Assembly: GCA_015478675.1 (NCBI GenBank)
Contig: JADMIH010000009.1
Location: 1-50,636 of the forward strand
Direction: 5' to 3'
Origin: Chloroflexota bacterium
Lineage (GTDB): Bacteria; Chloroflexota; Chloroflexia; QHBQ01; JADMIH01
Length of the DNA: 50,636 nt
Position 1 is the stretch's first letter; each line of letters opens with the position of its first letter. Shown one piece after another: positions 25,083 through 33,237 of this stretch. A program made the translations under genes and the position numbers. Under the pieces are notes generated by a model. It searched no databases. It saw only the letters and a program-made list of their open reading frames with translations, and was not told where the DNA came from.

Positions 25083-25197
25083 CATTGGTTACACGCATTA
25101 GGCGCCACAGGCCTATAAGGCCGACGGGTAAGAAGCTCAATTCCATGAAGCTCGTCAGTACCAAAACTAATCCGAATAGTCAAAGGGAGAAAAAACG

Positions 25198-25995
25198 ATG
25201 GCTACCAGAGAAGAAGCGAACTCAACCATAATCCCCGGGCCCACTGAAGGTGTGACCAACATGAAATCACCGAAGTTCCTCGCGAGAATCGCCGGCGTCT
25301 TCTACCTGATCGTCGGCATAACAGGCGGCTTTTCCGAAGGGTATGTGGATCCCAGTATCTATGTCGGCGGCGACGCAGCCGCCACGGCTGGGAACGTACT
25401 CGCGAACCCCGAACTTGTGCGCATCGGTGTTTTCGCCCACCTGGTGGATGCGACATTCTTTGTCCTAATGGCCTTGACCCTCTACCAACTGCTCAAACAT
25501 GTGAACAAGGGGGTGGCGAGGTCGATGCTAGTCTTCGTTGCACTCGCGGTCGGGATCATTGCTCTCAATGCGGTCTTCCTGTTTGAGGGCTTGCAGGTCG
25601 CAACTCATAGCTCTTATGCGGCCGCCTTCGGCACCGCGGGTTCGAATGCCCTGGTGTTGCTCTTGCTAGACATCCAGCACTTCGGGACCCTGATCGCGCA
25701 GATCTTCTTTGGTCTATGGCTGGCGCCCATGGGGTATCTAGCTTACAAGTCAGGGTGGTTCCCCAAAGCACTCGGTATCGTGCTGGTCTTGGCCACCGCA
25801 TCTTACGTACTTGACACGTGCGCGGCGTTCCTGGTTCCCGCCTTTGAAAAAGAGATGCATCTCTTTCTCATCATCATGCCAATAATCGCGGAGATCTGGT
25901 TGCTCGGATACCTGCTCCTTGTCGGCGTGAAGACCGTGAAGCCAGCCAAGGGCATCCTCCCTGCCGCGGTTGCGATAACGGGCGCTCAGGCCTGA
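25198..25995 (+). CDS. DUF4386 family polytopic membrane protein
   Basis: A 265-residue close paralogue of the protein at 13403: FLARIAGVFYLIVGITGGFS, DAAATAGNVLANPELVRIGV, LLKHVNKGVARSMLVF, FFGLWLAPMGYLAYKSGWFP and GYLLLVGVKTVKPAKGILPA. About six membrane segments. The ATG follows AAAGGGAGAAAAAACG. Its terminator hairpin is homologous to that of the 13403 gene. Function is unknown. It and the preceding DUF4386 gene have separate terminators, so they are probably separate transcripts. Confidence 0.88.
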   Translation: MATREEANSTIIPGPTEGVTNMKSPKFLARIAGVFYLIVGITGGFSEGYVDPSIYVGGDAAATAGNVLANPELVRIGVFAHLVDATFFVLMALTLYQLLKHVNKGVARSMLVFVALAVGIIALNAVFLFEGLQVATHSSYAAAFGTAGSNALVLLLLDIQHFGTLIAQIFFGLWLAPMGYLAYKSGWFPKALGIVLVLATASYVLDTCAAFLVPAFEKEMHLFLIIMPIIAEIWLLGYLLLVGVKTVKPAKGILPAAVAITGAQA

Positions 25996-26049
25996 GGCGA
26001 CTAGCTGAAACGCCGGTTGCCCCAAAACTGGCAGCACAAAGAACGCCGT

Positions 26050-26087
26050 GAAGTGGTAGACGAGACTTTGGTTTTATCTACCACTTC
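26050..26087 (+). terminator. hairpin terminator after DUF4386 gene
   Basis: GAAGTGGTAGA (26050-26060) pairs perfectly with TCTACCACTTC (26077-26087), followed by CTTCT. It is homologous to the hairpin at 14255-14292, with a paired base change. Confidence 0.65.
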
Positions 26088-26119
26088 CTTCTCATTAACC
26101 CTTCTCAGCAAGCCCACAG

Positions 26120-26189
26120 CAATACCTCTAACAATACTTTAGTAGCTATACGGCAATACCGCGTAACCGATATGCTACCTGTACATCGA
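26120..26189. repeat. duplicated 70-bp segment, copy 1
   Basis: This segment is homologous to 41874-41943: both begin CAATACC, share ACAATACTTTAGTAGCTATA and end TGTACATCGA. No gene lies here. At the other site it overlaps the end of a small-protein gene, so this copy may be what remains after such a gene was lost. Confidence 0.6.
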
Positions 26190-26404
26190 GCGCACAGCAT
26201 TGATGTTCAGGTTCAACCAAATAAGGCGGATGCGAAAGGTGTCAAAAACGGAATTGAGACAACAAGCTGAAAGAAGGAGATGAGCCATTGATAGATTTCT
26301 AGCGTCGTTCAGCCCCTAGTAGCAGGAGGGGCAGCCATACTTTTGGGTAAGTCCAACTCAACGGCCCTTGTCAATATCGGAAATAGTCAATAAGGAGAAA
26401 AACG

Positions 26405-26857
26405 ATGATTACTAATCAAGAAACGGTTTCAACCGAGAAGACCAACGAAAAGGTAAGTGCGAGAACACTACTTTCGTCATTGTGGTTATTCGCAATGCTC
26501 ACCTACACCTACGGTGATGTTGTAACACTGATGGATCCTGTGAAACACGGGTCCATTGACTTGACTGAAGGCTTCCTGTTGGGAGGCTCCATATACATGA
26601 TGATCCCGATTTCGATGGTTCTTTTGTCTCGGATATTGAACTATCGGGCAAATCGCTGGGCCAACATCATCGCAGGCTCGATAATGACTGCTACTTTGAC
26701 CATGACGCTATTTGTTGCCGTACCAACTTCTTATTACGTATTCTTCTCTGTAATAGAGATCGCGTGTACTGCACTTATAGCCGGGTATGCATGGAAGTGG
26801 TCTAACCCCGAAGCCAGTCGTATCAATGTAGCGCGCGCTCAAGGCGCAACTGTCTGA
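26405..26857 (+). CDS. DUF6326 family membrane protein
   Basis: A 150-residue protein with four membrane segments: LLSSLWLFAMLTYTYGDVVT, EGFLLGGSIYMMIPISMVLL, WANIIAGSIMTATLTMTLFV and YYVFFSVIEIACTALIAGYA. The Y-DV--LMDP and SRILNYRANRWANIIAG blocks match what I recall of DUF6326. The ATG has AATAAGGAGAAAAACG, in a leader (GTCAATA-CGGAAATAGTCA) shared with the 32343 gene. Function is unknown. Confidence 0.8.
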   Translation: MITNQETVSTEKTNEKVSARTLLSSLWLFAMLTYTYGDVVTLMDPVKHGSIDLTEGFLLGGSIYMMIPISMVLLSRILNYRANRWANIIAGSIMTATLTMTLFVAVPTSYYVFFSVIEIACTALIAGYAWKWSNPEASRINVARAQGATV

Positions 26858-26964
26858 TACTGATGAAAGCGATTGTATGCATGAGTGCAGTCGCTTTCTC
26901 GTCTGTCAAAACAGGTTTCAACCAAGGTCAATTAGGCACATCCGAAATAATGAAGGAGAGCAAA

Positions 26965-27957
26965 ATGAAAGCAATTGTAGGTACCGAATACGGATCACCC
27001 GACGTTCTTCAGGTCCAGGAAGTAGCAACGCCCACTCCCCAGGACGGTGAAGTGCTTGTAAAGGTTCATGCAGTGTCTGTAAATGCAGCGGACTTGCATT
27101 TACTGAGCGGTAAGCCGTTCCTTATGCGCCTGATGGGCTACGGGCTTCTAAAGCCCAAGAACACGATACTCGGAGCTGCCATCGCAGGGCGGGTTGAAGC
27201 GGTTGGCGGTGGCGTCAAGCAGTTTCAGCCGGGCGATGAGGTGTTCGGGGACTTATCCGGGTCTGGTTGGGGCGGGTTTGCCGAGTACGTATGTGCCAGC
27301 GCAGATGCATTGGTATTGAAACCGACCAATATGACATTCGAGCAAGCAGCGGCCATCCCTATAGCCTCGACCACTGCCCTGCAAGGACTTCGTGATATGG
27401 GACACATCCAGACGGGACAGAAGGTTCTGATCAATGGGGCGTCCGGCGGTGTGGGTACATTCGCGGTGCAGATTGCCAAGTCTTTCGGGGCTGAAGTAAC
27501 AGCCGTGTGCAGCACCGCTAATGTGGACCTCATGCGCTCCATTGGTGCGGACCATGTCATTGACTACACCCAGGAAGATTTCACTCTAAACGGGCAACGT
27601 TATGACCTGATTATTGCCGCTAATGGCGATAATTCGATTTCGGATTACAAGCGTGCCCTGAGCCCAAATGGAACGTATGTCATGACAGGAGGTTCCAATA
27701 AGCAAATGTTCCAGGCCATGCTCCTGGGACCATGGATATCGAGGAGAGGGAGCAAGAAAATGGGTAACTTGACGGCGAAGCCAAACACCAAGGATCTGGG
27801 TTTTGTGAAAGGACTTCTTGAAGCCGGCAAAGTGGTGCCTGTGATCGATAGATGCTACCCGCTAAGCCAGGGTAATGAGGCGGTCAGGTACCTTGTCAAA
27901 GGACACGCTAAAGGAAAAGTGGTCATAAGCATGGAACCCAATCGTGCAGCAATCTAA
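26965..27957 (+). CDS. NADPH:quinone oxidoreductase-like enzyme (zinc-independent MDR family)
   Basis: A 330-residue enzyme from the ATG at 26965 (GAAGGAGAGCAAA upstream); the frame runs back to 26863, but the extra 34 residues are not conserved. The N-terminal GroES-like fold reads VHAVSVNAADLHLLSGKPF and GDEVFGDLSGSGWGGFAEY. The Rossmann motif is VLINGASGGVGTFAVQIAKS (ASGGVG). The C-terminus has GHAKGKVVISM. The zinc ligands of alcohol dehydrogenases are absent, as in quinone oxidoreductases, which reduce quinones or enones with NADPH. Truncated relatives lie at 14325 and 42030. An SDR gene follows after about 110 bp. Confidence 0.92.
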   Translation: MKAIVGTEYGSPDVLQVQEVATPTPQDGEVLVKVHAVSVNAADLHLLSGKPFLMRLMGYGLLKPKNTILGAAIAGRVEAVGGGVKQFQPGDEVFGDLSGSGWGGFAEYVCASADALVLKPTNMTFEQAAAIPIASTTALQGLRDMGHIQTGQKVLINGASGGVGTFAVQIAKSFGAEVTAVCSTANVDLMRSIGADHVIDYTQEDFTLNGQRYDLIIAANGDNSISDYKRALSPNGTYVMTGGSNKQMFQAMLLGPWISRRGSKKMGNLTAKPNTKDLGFVKGLLEAGKVVPVIDRCYPLSQGNEAVRYLVKGHAKGKVVISMEPNRAAI

Positions 27958-27970
27958 AAGGTAACTTAAC

Positions 27971-28018
27971 TGCCCAGGTACGAACCAGACAGGCGAGAAT
28001 TCAGCACATACCTGGGCA
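27971..28018 (+). terminator. long-loop hairpin between oxidoreductase and SDR genes
   Basis: TGCCCAGGTA (27971-27980) pairs perfectly with TACCTGGGCA (28009-28018) across a 28-base loop. There is no T tract, so it may be an operator dyad or RNA stabiliser. Confidence 0.4.
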
Positions 28019-28068
28019 AATACTACTTGAGGTGACGAGACGCAACGAAAGGATAGCTGGGGGAAACG

Positions 28069-28953
28069 ATGATGAATACAACCACGAAAGGCATGGAAGG
28101 CAAGATCTGCCTGATTACAGGCGGCACGAATGGGATAGGGAAAAGCACAGCTCTGGCACTCGCCAACATGGGCGCGACGGTCGTCATTGTAGGGCGCAAC
28201 GCCCCTAAGACTGCTCAGGTTCTCGAAGAAATCCGCGCCGCCAGCGGTAACAAGAACGTACACTCCCTGCTGGCCGATTTATCATCGCAGCAGGAAGTCC
28301 GGCGGTTAGCAGAGCAGTTCAAGAGCCAATACCCCCACCTAAATGTCCTGGTCAACAACGCCGGCGCTGCGTTCATGAAACGCCAACTGAGCGTTGATGG
28401 CATCGAAATGACATTTGCCCTTAACCACCTTTCTTGTTTCCTGCTGACGAATCTGCTGCTGGATACCATAAGAGCGAGTGCCCCGTCCCGGATCATAAAT
28501 GTGTCGTCGGGTGCGCATACCTCCGGCAAAATCGAGTTCGACAACCTTCAAGGCGAACGGTCCTATGGATACGGGGCGTATCCCAATGCAAAACTGGCAA
28601 CTATCCTCTCTACGGTGGAACTGGCCCGCCACCTGGAAGGAACGGGCGTAACCGTCAATGCGCTGCATCCGGGCTTTACGTCGACAGGTTTCGGGAAGAA
28701 CAACGGCAAGGTCATGGCCGCCCTCGTCGGCATGATAGCCCCGCTCGTGGGGCGTTCACCGGCAAAAGGCGCGGAAACGTCGATTTACCTGGCCTCTTCA
28801 CCGAACGTGGAGGGCATTACGGGGAAGTATTTCTACGACTCGCATGTGAAGTCAGCAGCACCACAAGCCACCGATATGGCGGTCGCTAGGAAATTATGGG
28901 CTGTAAGTGCCGAGATGGTTCATCTATCGGATGGTCTGCTAATAAAGGCATAA
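28069..28953 (+). CDS. short-chain dehydrogenase/reductase (retinol-dehydrogenase-like)
   Basis: A 294-residue SDR with cofactor motif TGGTNGIG (about 19-26), RN after the second strand (VIVGRN, suggesting NADP), NNAG (about 97-100), INVSS with the catalytic Ser, and YPNAK as the YxxxK dyad. The C-terminus has LHPGFTSTGFG. It catalyses NAD(P)-dependent carbonyl/alcohol interconversion; the substrate is unknown. The length is slightly above the 250-residue norm because of a longer C-terminus, as in retinol-dehydrogenase-like members. It may share a transcript with the quinone oxidoreductase upstream. Confidence 0.92.
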   Translation: MMNTTTKGMEGKICLITGGTNGIGKSTALALANMGATVVIVGRNAPKTAQVLEEIRAASGNKNVHSLLADLSSQQEVRRLAEQFKSQYPHLNVLVNNAGAAFMKRQLSVDGIEMTFALNHLSCFLLTNLLLDTIRASAPSRIINVSSGAHTSGKIEFDNLQGERSYGYGAYPNAKLATILSTVELARHLEGTGVTVNALHPGFTSTGFGKNNGKVMAALVGMIAPLVGRSPAKGAETSIYLASSPNVEGITGKYFYDSHVKSAAPQATDMAVARKLWAVSAEMVHLSDGLLIKA

Positions 28954-29267
28954 AGATGCCAAATGGTTATGTTTCGGACAAGTACAAAGTTGGCGTGGGC
29001 CTGAGTAGTTACTCCGATAAATGAAGATTAAGAGCGTGTTTCTAAAGCGAGCACGTAGGGTAGAGGAGGGTATGGCTCGAGCAATACCCTCTGACGAGCC
29101 GTGTGGAAGAGTCTAGTCCTTTTATGCTTCTGACGCTCCTGAGCCTGCTACCCCGAAGGAGAGACACCCCAGAGTACGCACACGGCTTGCAATCACCTAT
29201 ATCACCATTGTGCCCAAGACCAACCTGGCCTGCGAGTGTCTCACCATAGTTGTGGGTCTAGATGTTC
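28954..29267. other. intergenic region upstream of LuxR gene 4
   Basis: It has no gene. It contains a hairpin at 29066-29091 and, from about 29219, a stretch homologous to the upstream region of LuxR gene 5 (36372-36424). Confidence 0.5.
29066..29091 (+). terminator. hairpin downstream of SDR gene
   Basis: GAGGGTAT (29066-29073) pairs perfectly with ATACCCTC (29084-29091). The T tail is poor. It is a plausible terminator for the SDR transcript. Confidence 0.45.
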
Positions 29268-29280
29268 TATAATTAGTCCA
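29250..29280 (+). promoter_or_regulatory. promoter of leaderless LuxR gene 4
   Basis: TATAAT at 29268-29273, six bases, then ATG at 29280. Upstream, TGTGGGTCTAGATG at about 29251-29264 matches the same positions of gene 5 with one change. No consensus -35 is present. Confidence 0.65.
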
Positions 29281-32087
29281 TGCCCACGCCAATATTGGCC
29301 ACTAAACTCTATATACCCCCACCTCCACCGAGAGTGGTACCCCGGCCCCGACTCATCGAGCGGCTAAGCGAAGGTCTGCACCACAAGCTAACCCTCATTT
29401 CTGCCCCCGCCGGCTTTGGTAAGACCACGTTAGTCAGTACATGGGTGGCCGGTTTGCAGATCAGTGATCGGCGGGTCGCCTGGCTGTCGCTGGACAAAGG
29501 AGATAGCAATCCCACAGCCTTCCTTATCTACCTGGTTGCCGCTTTGCGGACGATTGCCCCGAACATTGGTGAAGGCGTGCTGGATCTGCTCCAATCCCCC
29601 GGTTCCCCACAACCACCAATCGAGTCAATTCTCACTGCTCTGTTCAATGAAATCGCCGCCCTTCCGCACAATTTCGTCCTGGTCCTTGATGATTACCACG
29701 TCATTGATTCCACAGCCGTTGACCAGGCACTTGCCTTTCTGCTCGAGCACATGCCACCACAGGTGCACCTGGTCATCACCACCCGCGAGGACCCACAAAT
29801 ACCCCTGGCGCGGCTACGTAGCAGGGGGCTGTTGACCGAGCTACGCGCCACGGACCTCCGTTTTACCGCCTCCGAAGCCGCTGAATTCCTCCAGGCAATG
29901 GGTCTGAGCCTCTCAGCGGAAGATGTCGCCGCTCTGGAAGACCGCACCGAAGGTTGGATTGCCGGGCTGCAGTTGGCAGCCATTTCAATACAAGGACATG
30001 AGGACGTTCCCGCTTTCATCCACGCGTTCGCTGGAGACCACCGCTACATTGTGGACTATCTGGTTGAAGAGGTCTTGCAGCGCCAGCCCGAGAGCACACG
30101 CAACTTCTTACTCTATACGTCCATTCTCGACCGCTTGAATGGCCAGCTATGCGATGCCGTCACGAGCCAGGCAGGAGGCAGTGCGCGCCTGACCTCGCTG
30201 GAGCGAGGCAACTTCTTTGTCGTTCCGCTGGATGACAAGCGGCACTGGTATCGCTATCACCACCTCTTTGCTCAAGTTCTCCATGCGCATTTGTTGGCGG
30301 AGCAACCTGATCAGGTAGCCACCCTGCACGGACGCGCAAGCGAGTGGTACGAGCATCATGATTCGGCCGACGACGCCATGCCGCAGGCGATCCGTCACGC
30401 GCTGGCCGCCGAGGATTTCGAGCGAGTAGCGAACCTCGTCGAGCGGGCAGTGCCGGCCATGCTCAGGAGTAGACAGGAGGCTGCGCTGCTTGGCTGGCTG
30501 AAGGGGCTACCTGATGAGGTGATCCACTTTAGGCCCGTGCTTAGCGCCGGGTATGCCCATGTGTTATTGGCCAGCGGCGTGTTCGATGATGTTGAGGCTC
30601 GGTTACGGAACGCCGAATGGTGGCTGGACACGAAGAGGGACACGGCAGATATCAGTGAGCGACTTGGACCAGACGGCACACACTCTAGTATGGTCGTCGT
30701 GGACGGTGAGGCATTTCGCCAACTCCCCGCTGCAATCGCCGTCGCCCGTGCCGGACTAGCTCTCGCTCAGGGTGATGCGGCTGGCACCGCGCACTACGCC
30801 CGTCTGGCGCTCGACCTGGTACCTGACGACGATCATCTCAGGCGAGGATCGGCGGCGGTGCTCATGGGCCTCGCATACTGGACGAGCGGGGATCTAGAGG
30901 CAGCGCACCGGGCATATGCCGAGGGCATGGCTCACCTACAGAGGGCCGGGAACATCTCTGACGTACTCGGTTGCTCAATCGCTCTGGCAGATATCGATCT
31001 TGCACAAGGTCGTCTCCGCGAGGCGATGCGCACCTATGAGCGGGGATTGCAGCTGGCGACCGGTGGCCGGGAGCAGACGAGCCAGAGCGCACTTGTACTG
31101 CGGGGAGCGGCAGACATGCACGTGGGAATGAGCGTGCTATACCGTGAGCATAACGATCTCGACGCTGCCACGCAGCACTTGCTTAGAAGCAAGGAGCTGG
31201 GCGAGCACACCGGGTTACCACAAAACCAGTATCGTTGGCGCGTTGGCATGTCTCGAATACGGGAGGCCCATAGGGATTTGGATGGTGCGCTCGACCTAAT
31301 TTGTGAGGCGGAGCGTGTGTACATAGGCGACTTCTCTCCAAATGTGCGCCCTCTAGCGGCGATGAAGTCACGGGTGTGGATTGCGCTAGGTATGTTGGGC
31401 GATAGCGTCGGCTGGGCGCGTGAGCGAGGTCTGTCCGTTGAAGACGACCTCAGCTACCTGCGTGAGTTCGAGCACGTTACCCTTGCCAGGGTGCTCCTGG
31501 CTCGGTATAACAGCGAGCGTACCAAGCGCTTCATCTATGAGGCAACGGGGCTGTTGGAGCGCCTCCTGAAAGCAGCCGAAGAGGGTGGGAGGACGGGAAG
31601 TGTGATCGAAATCCTGGTGTTGCAGGCACTCTCCCACAATTCGCAGGGCGACATCCCTGCTGCTCTCCGGCCCCTAGAACGCGCTCTGGCGCTGGCTGAG
31701 CCGGAGGGTTACGTCCGAATGTTCGTCGATGAAGGCACTCCAATGTCGGTCCTGCTTGAAGAAGCTGGTAAGCAAGGGATCGCCTCTGCCTATGTTCGTC
31801 GGCTACTGGCAGCCTTTGGGGAGACCAGAGAGACCGGGGAGGCTGGCCAACCTGCAGGAGCTGAGGAAAGTACGCCAGCCCAACAGGTTTTGGTCGAGCC
31901 GTTGAGTGAACGTGAGCTTGAAGTGCTGCGGCTGCTCAGGACCGAATTGGCCGGACCGCAAATCGCCAGCGAACTAATGGTGTCCCTGAGCACCATGCGT
32001 ACTCACACCAGAAACATCTACAACAAGCTCGGGGTGGACAGCCGTCGGGCAGCAGTTCGTAGGGCCGAAGAACTCCGTTTGTTGTAA
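29280..32087 (+). CDS. MalT-like STAND ATPase, LuxR-family regulator (array gene 4)
   Basis: A 935-residue regulator beginning MPTPILATKLYIPPPPPRVV. Walker A is APAGFGKTTL, Walker B FVLVLDDYHVID, then RTEGWIAGLQLAAISIQGHE and WYRYHHLFAQVL. The TPR-like sensor resembles those of genes 3 and 5. The HTH reads LSERELEVLRLLRTELAGPQ, ending NIYNKLGVDSRRAAVRRAEEL. It is the simplest member of the 3/4/5 subgroup, lacking both palindromic inserts. It is predicted leaderless. It is followed by a terminator, module C and a DUF4386 gene, which are its likely partners. Confidence 0.93.
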   Translation: MPTPILATKLYIPPPPPRVVPRPRLIERLSEGLHHKLTLISAPAGFGKTTLVSTWVAGLQISDRRVAWLSLDKGDSNPTAFLIYLVAALRTIAPNIGEGVLDLLQSPGSPQPPIESILTALFNEIAALPHNFVLVLDDYHVIDSTAVDQALAFLLEHMPPQVHLVITTREDPQIPLARLRSRGLLTELRATDLRFTASEAAEFLQAMGLSLSAEDVAALEDRTEGWIAGLQLAAISIQGHEDVPAFIHAFAGDHRYIVDYLVEEVLQRQPESTRNFLLYTSILDRLNGQLCDAVTSQAGGSARLTSLERGNFFVVPLDDKRHWYRYHHLFAQVLHAHLLAEQPDQVATLHGRASEWYEHHDSADDAMPQAIRHALAAEDFERVANLVERAVPAMLRSRQEAALLGWLKGLPDEVIHFRPVLSAGYAHVLLASGVFDDVEARLRNAEWWLDTKRDTADISERLGPDGTHSSMVVVDGEAFRQLPAAIAVARAGLALAQGDAAGTAHYARLALDLVPDDDHLRRGSAAVLMGLAYWTSGDLEAAHRAYAEGMAHLQRAGNISDVLGCSIALADIDLAQGRLREAMRTYERGLQLATGGREQTSQSALVLRGAADMHVGMSVLYREHNDLDAATQHLLRSKELGEHTGLPQNQYRWRVGMSRIREAHRDLDGALDLICEAERVYIGDFSPNVRPLAAMKSRVWIALGMLGDSVGWARERGLSVEDDLSYLREFEHVTLARVLLARYNSERTKRFIYEATGLLERLLKAAEEGGRTGSVIEILVLQALSHNSQGDIPAALRPLERALALAEPEGYVRMFVDEGTPMSVLLEEAGKQGIASAYVRRLLAAFGETRETGEAGQPAGAEESTPAQQVLVEPLSERELEVLRLLRTELAGPQIASELMVSLSTMRTHTRNIYNKLGVDSRRAAVRRAEELRLL

Positions 32088-32113
32088 CGAACGCCCGAAC
32101 AAAAAGGCACCCG

Positions 32114-32150
32114 AGCCCTGGCAGGTCTGACAAACCTGCCAGGGCTTTTC
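32114..32150 (+). terminator. Rho-independent terminator of LuxR gene 4
   Basis: AGCCCTGGCAGGT (32114-32126) pairs perfectly with ACCTGCCAGGGCT (32134-32146), then TTTT. Relative to the gene 3 copy, a C-G pair became T-A on both sides, so the stem is under selection. Confidence 0.9.
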
Positions 32151-32183
32151 TCGGTTACCTCACGGCTAGATTTAAGCCACTCC

Positions 32184-32262
32184 ATAGATCATCACATCAA
32201 TCGTCAGATGTGATGATGCCGGCTAATCACATTGGTTTGTATGCTCTGGTGGAAGGCAAGAA
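32184..32262 (+). promoter_or_regulatory. dyad/promoter-like module, copy C
   Basis: ATCATCACAT (32188-32197) and ATGTGATGAT (32208-32217) are perfect outer arms with a 10-base spacer. The conserved TTGGTTTGTATGCTCTGGTG follows from 32232. It precedes the DUF4386 gene at 32343 by about 80 bp. Confidence 0.65.
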
Positions 32263-32342
32263 GCACTGCAACCACACAGTCTATCCAAGTGCAATTGCAT
32301 GAAGCCTGTCAATACCGGAAATAGTCAAAAAGGAGAGAAACG

Positions 32343-33134
32343 ATGGTTACGAACGAAAGAACGAATTCGAGAAACGACATGAAGGAGTCCAAGGTGAATT
32401 CAAATCGTAAGACTGCGGTGGTTGCGGGCATATTCTTCCTGCTCACCGAGATCACAGCGATCGGCGCGATTTTTCTCTATGGCGCAGTTGTGAGCGACCC
32501 CAACTATATCGTCACGGGTTCCGCCGGCGGTGACAACGGCGTGTTCTGGGGTGCGCTCTTCGAGTTGCTCCTTGCAGTCGCAAATGTCGGCACAGCGGTC
32601 ACGCTCTTTCCGGTCGTCAAAAGACAGAACGAAAGCATCGCTCTTGGCTATGTCTGCGGTCGTCTTGCTGAAGGCCTCGTCATCATCGTCGGCATTCTCA
32701 GCTTGCTCGCTGTCGTTACGCTACGGCAGGACCTTGGGGGAGCCGCAGGCACAAACGCCGCCTCCCTTGGCACTGTCGGCACGGCTTTGGTCGGGATACA
32801 TAACTGGACGTTCCTGTTCGGACCGAACCTCATCCTGGGACTGAACACGCTGATGCTGGCGTACCTGATGTACAGGTCCAAGCTGGTTCCGCGGTTCATC
32901 GCGGTGTTGGGACTCGCCGGGGGGTCGCTGATCTTCATCTCGGGCACCGCAGTGATGTTCGGGCTCTACACGCAGGGTTCGACAGTGGGGCTGATCGCGG
33001 GTCTCCCTGTATTCGCCTGGGAGGTCAGCCTTGCCCTCTGGCTCATCTTCAAGGGCTTCAATTCATCTGCAATCGCTTCCTACTCTGCAAAAACGCAATC
33101 GAACGAGCTGTTGAGCGCAGCACAGACAGCATAG
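32343..33134 (+). CDS. DUF4386 family membrane protein
   Basis: A 263-residue protein with about six membrane segments: KTAVVAGIFFLLTEITAIGA, LFELLLAVANVGTAVTLFPV, LAEGLVIIVGILSLLAVVTL, FIAVLGLAGGSLIFISGTAV and VFAWEVSLALWLIFKGF. DPNYIVTG and VVKRQNESIALGYVCGRLAE are typical of this DUF4386 subtype, shared with the protein at 24216. Start chosen at 32343, after AAAAAGGAGAGAAACG. Directly behind module C. Function is unknown. Confidence 0.87.
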   Translation: MVTNERTNSRNDMKESKVNSNRKTAVVAGIFFLLTEITAIGAIFLYGAVVSDPNYIVTGSAGGDNGVFWGALFELLLAVANVGTAVTLFPVVKRQNESIALGYVCGRLAEGLVIIVGILSLLAVVTLRQDLGGAAGTNAASLGTVGTALVGIHNWTFLFGPNLILGLNTLMLAYLMYRSKLVPRFIAVLGLAGGSLIFISGTAVMFGLYTQGSTVGLIAGLPVFAWEVSLALWLIFKGFNSSAIASYSAKTQSNELLSAAQTA

Positions 33135-33153
33135 ACATCTAATATGGGCTGTA

Positions 33154-33176
33154 AGGGAGGGCTGAACACCCTCCCT
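33154..33176 (+). terminator. hairpin after DUF4386 gene
   Basis: AGGGAGGG (33154-33161) pairs perfectly with CCCTCCCT (33169-33176), 7-base loop. No T tract follows. Confidence 0.55.
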
Positions 33177-33237
33177 AGAACCGTCTCCGCTCGGCTCACC
33201 TTATTTGCGCCACACTGTTTACACTAGGGGATTTTTC

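Noticed and set aside
26863..26964. ATG at 26863 as start of the quinone oxidoreductase
   Set aside because: The extra 34 residues are not conserved, and a strong ribosome-binding site sits before 26965. The resemblance of MKAIV at both starts may be chance or a duplicated start.
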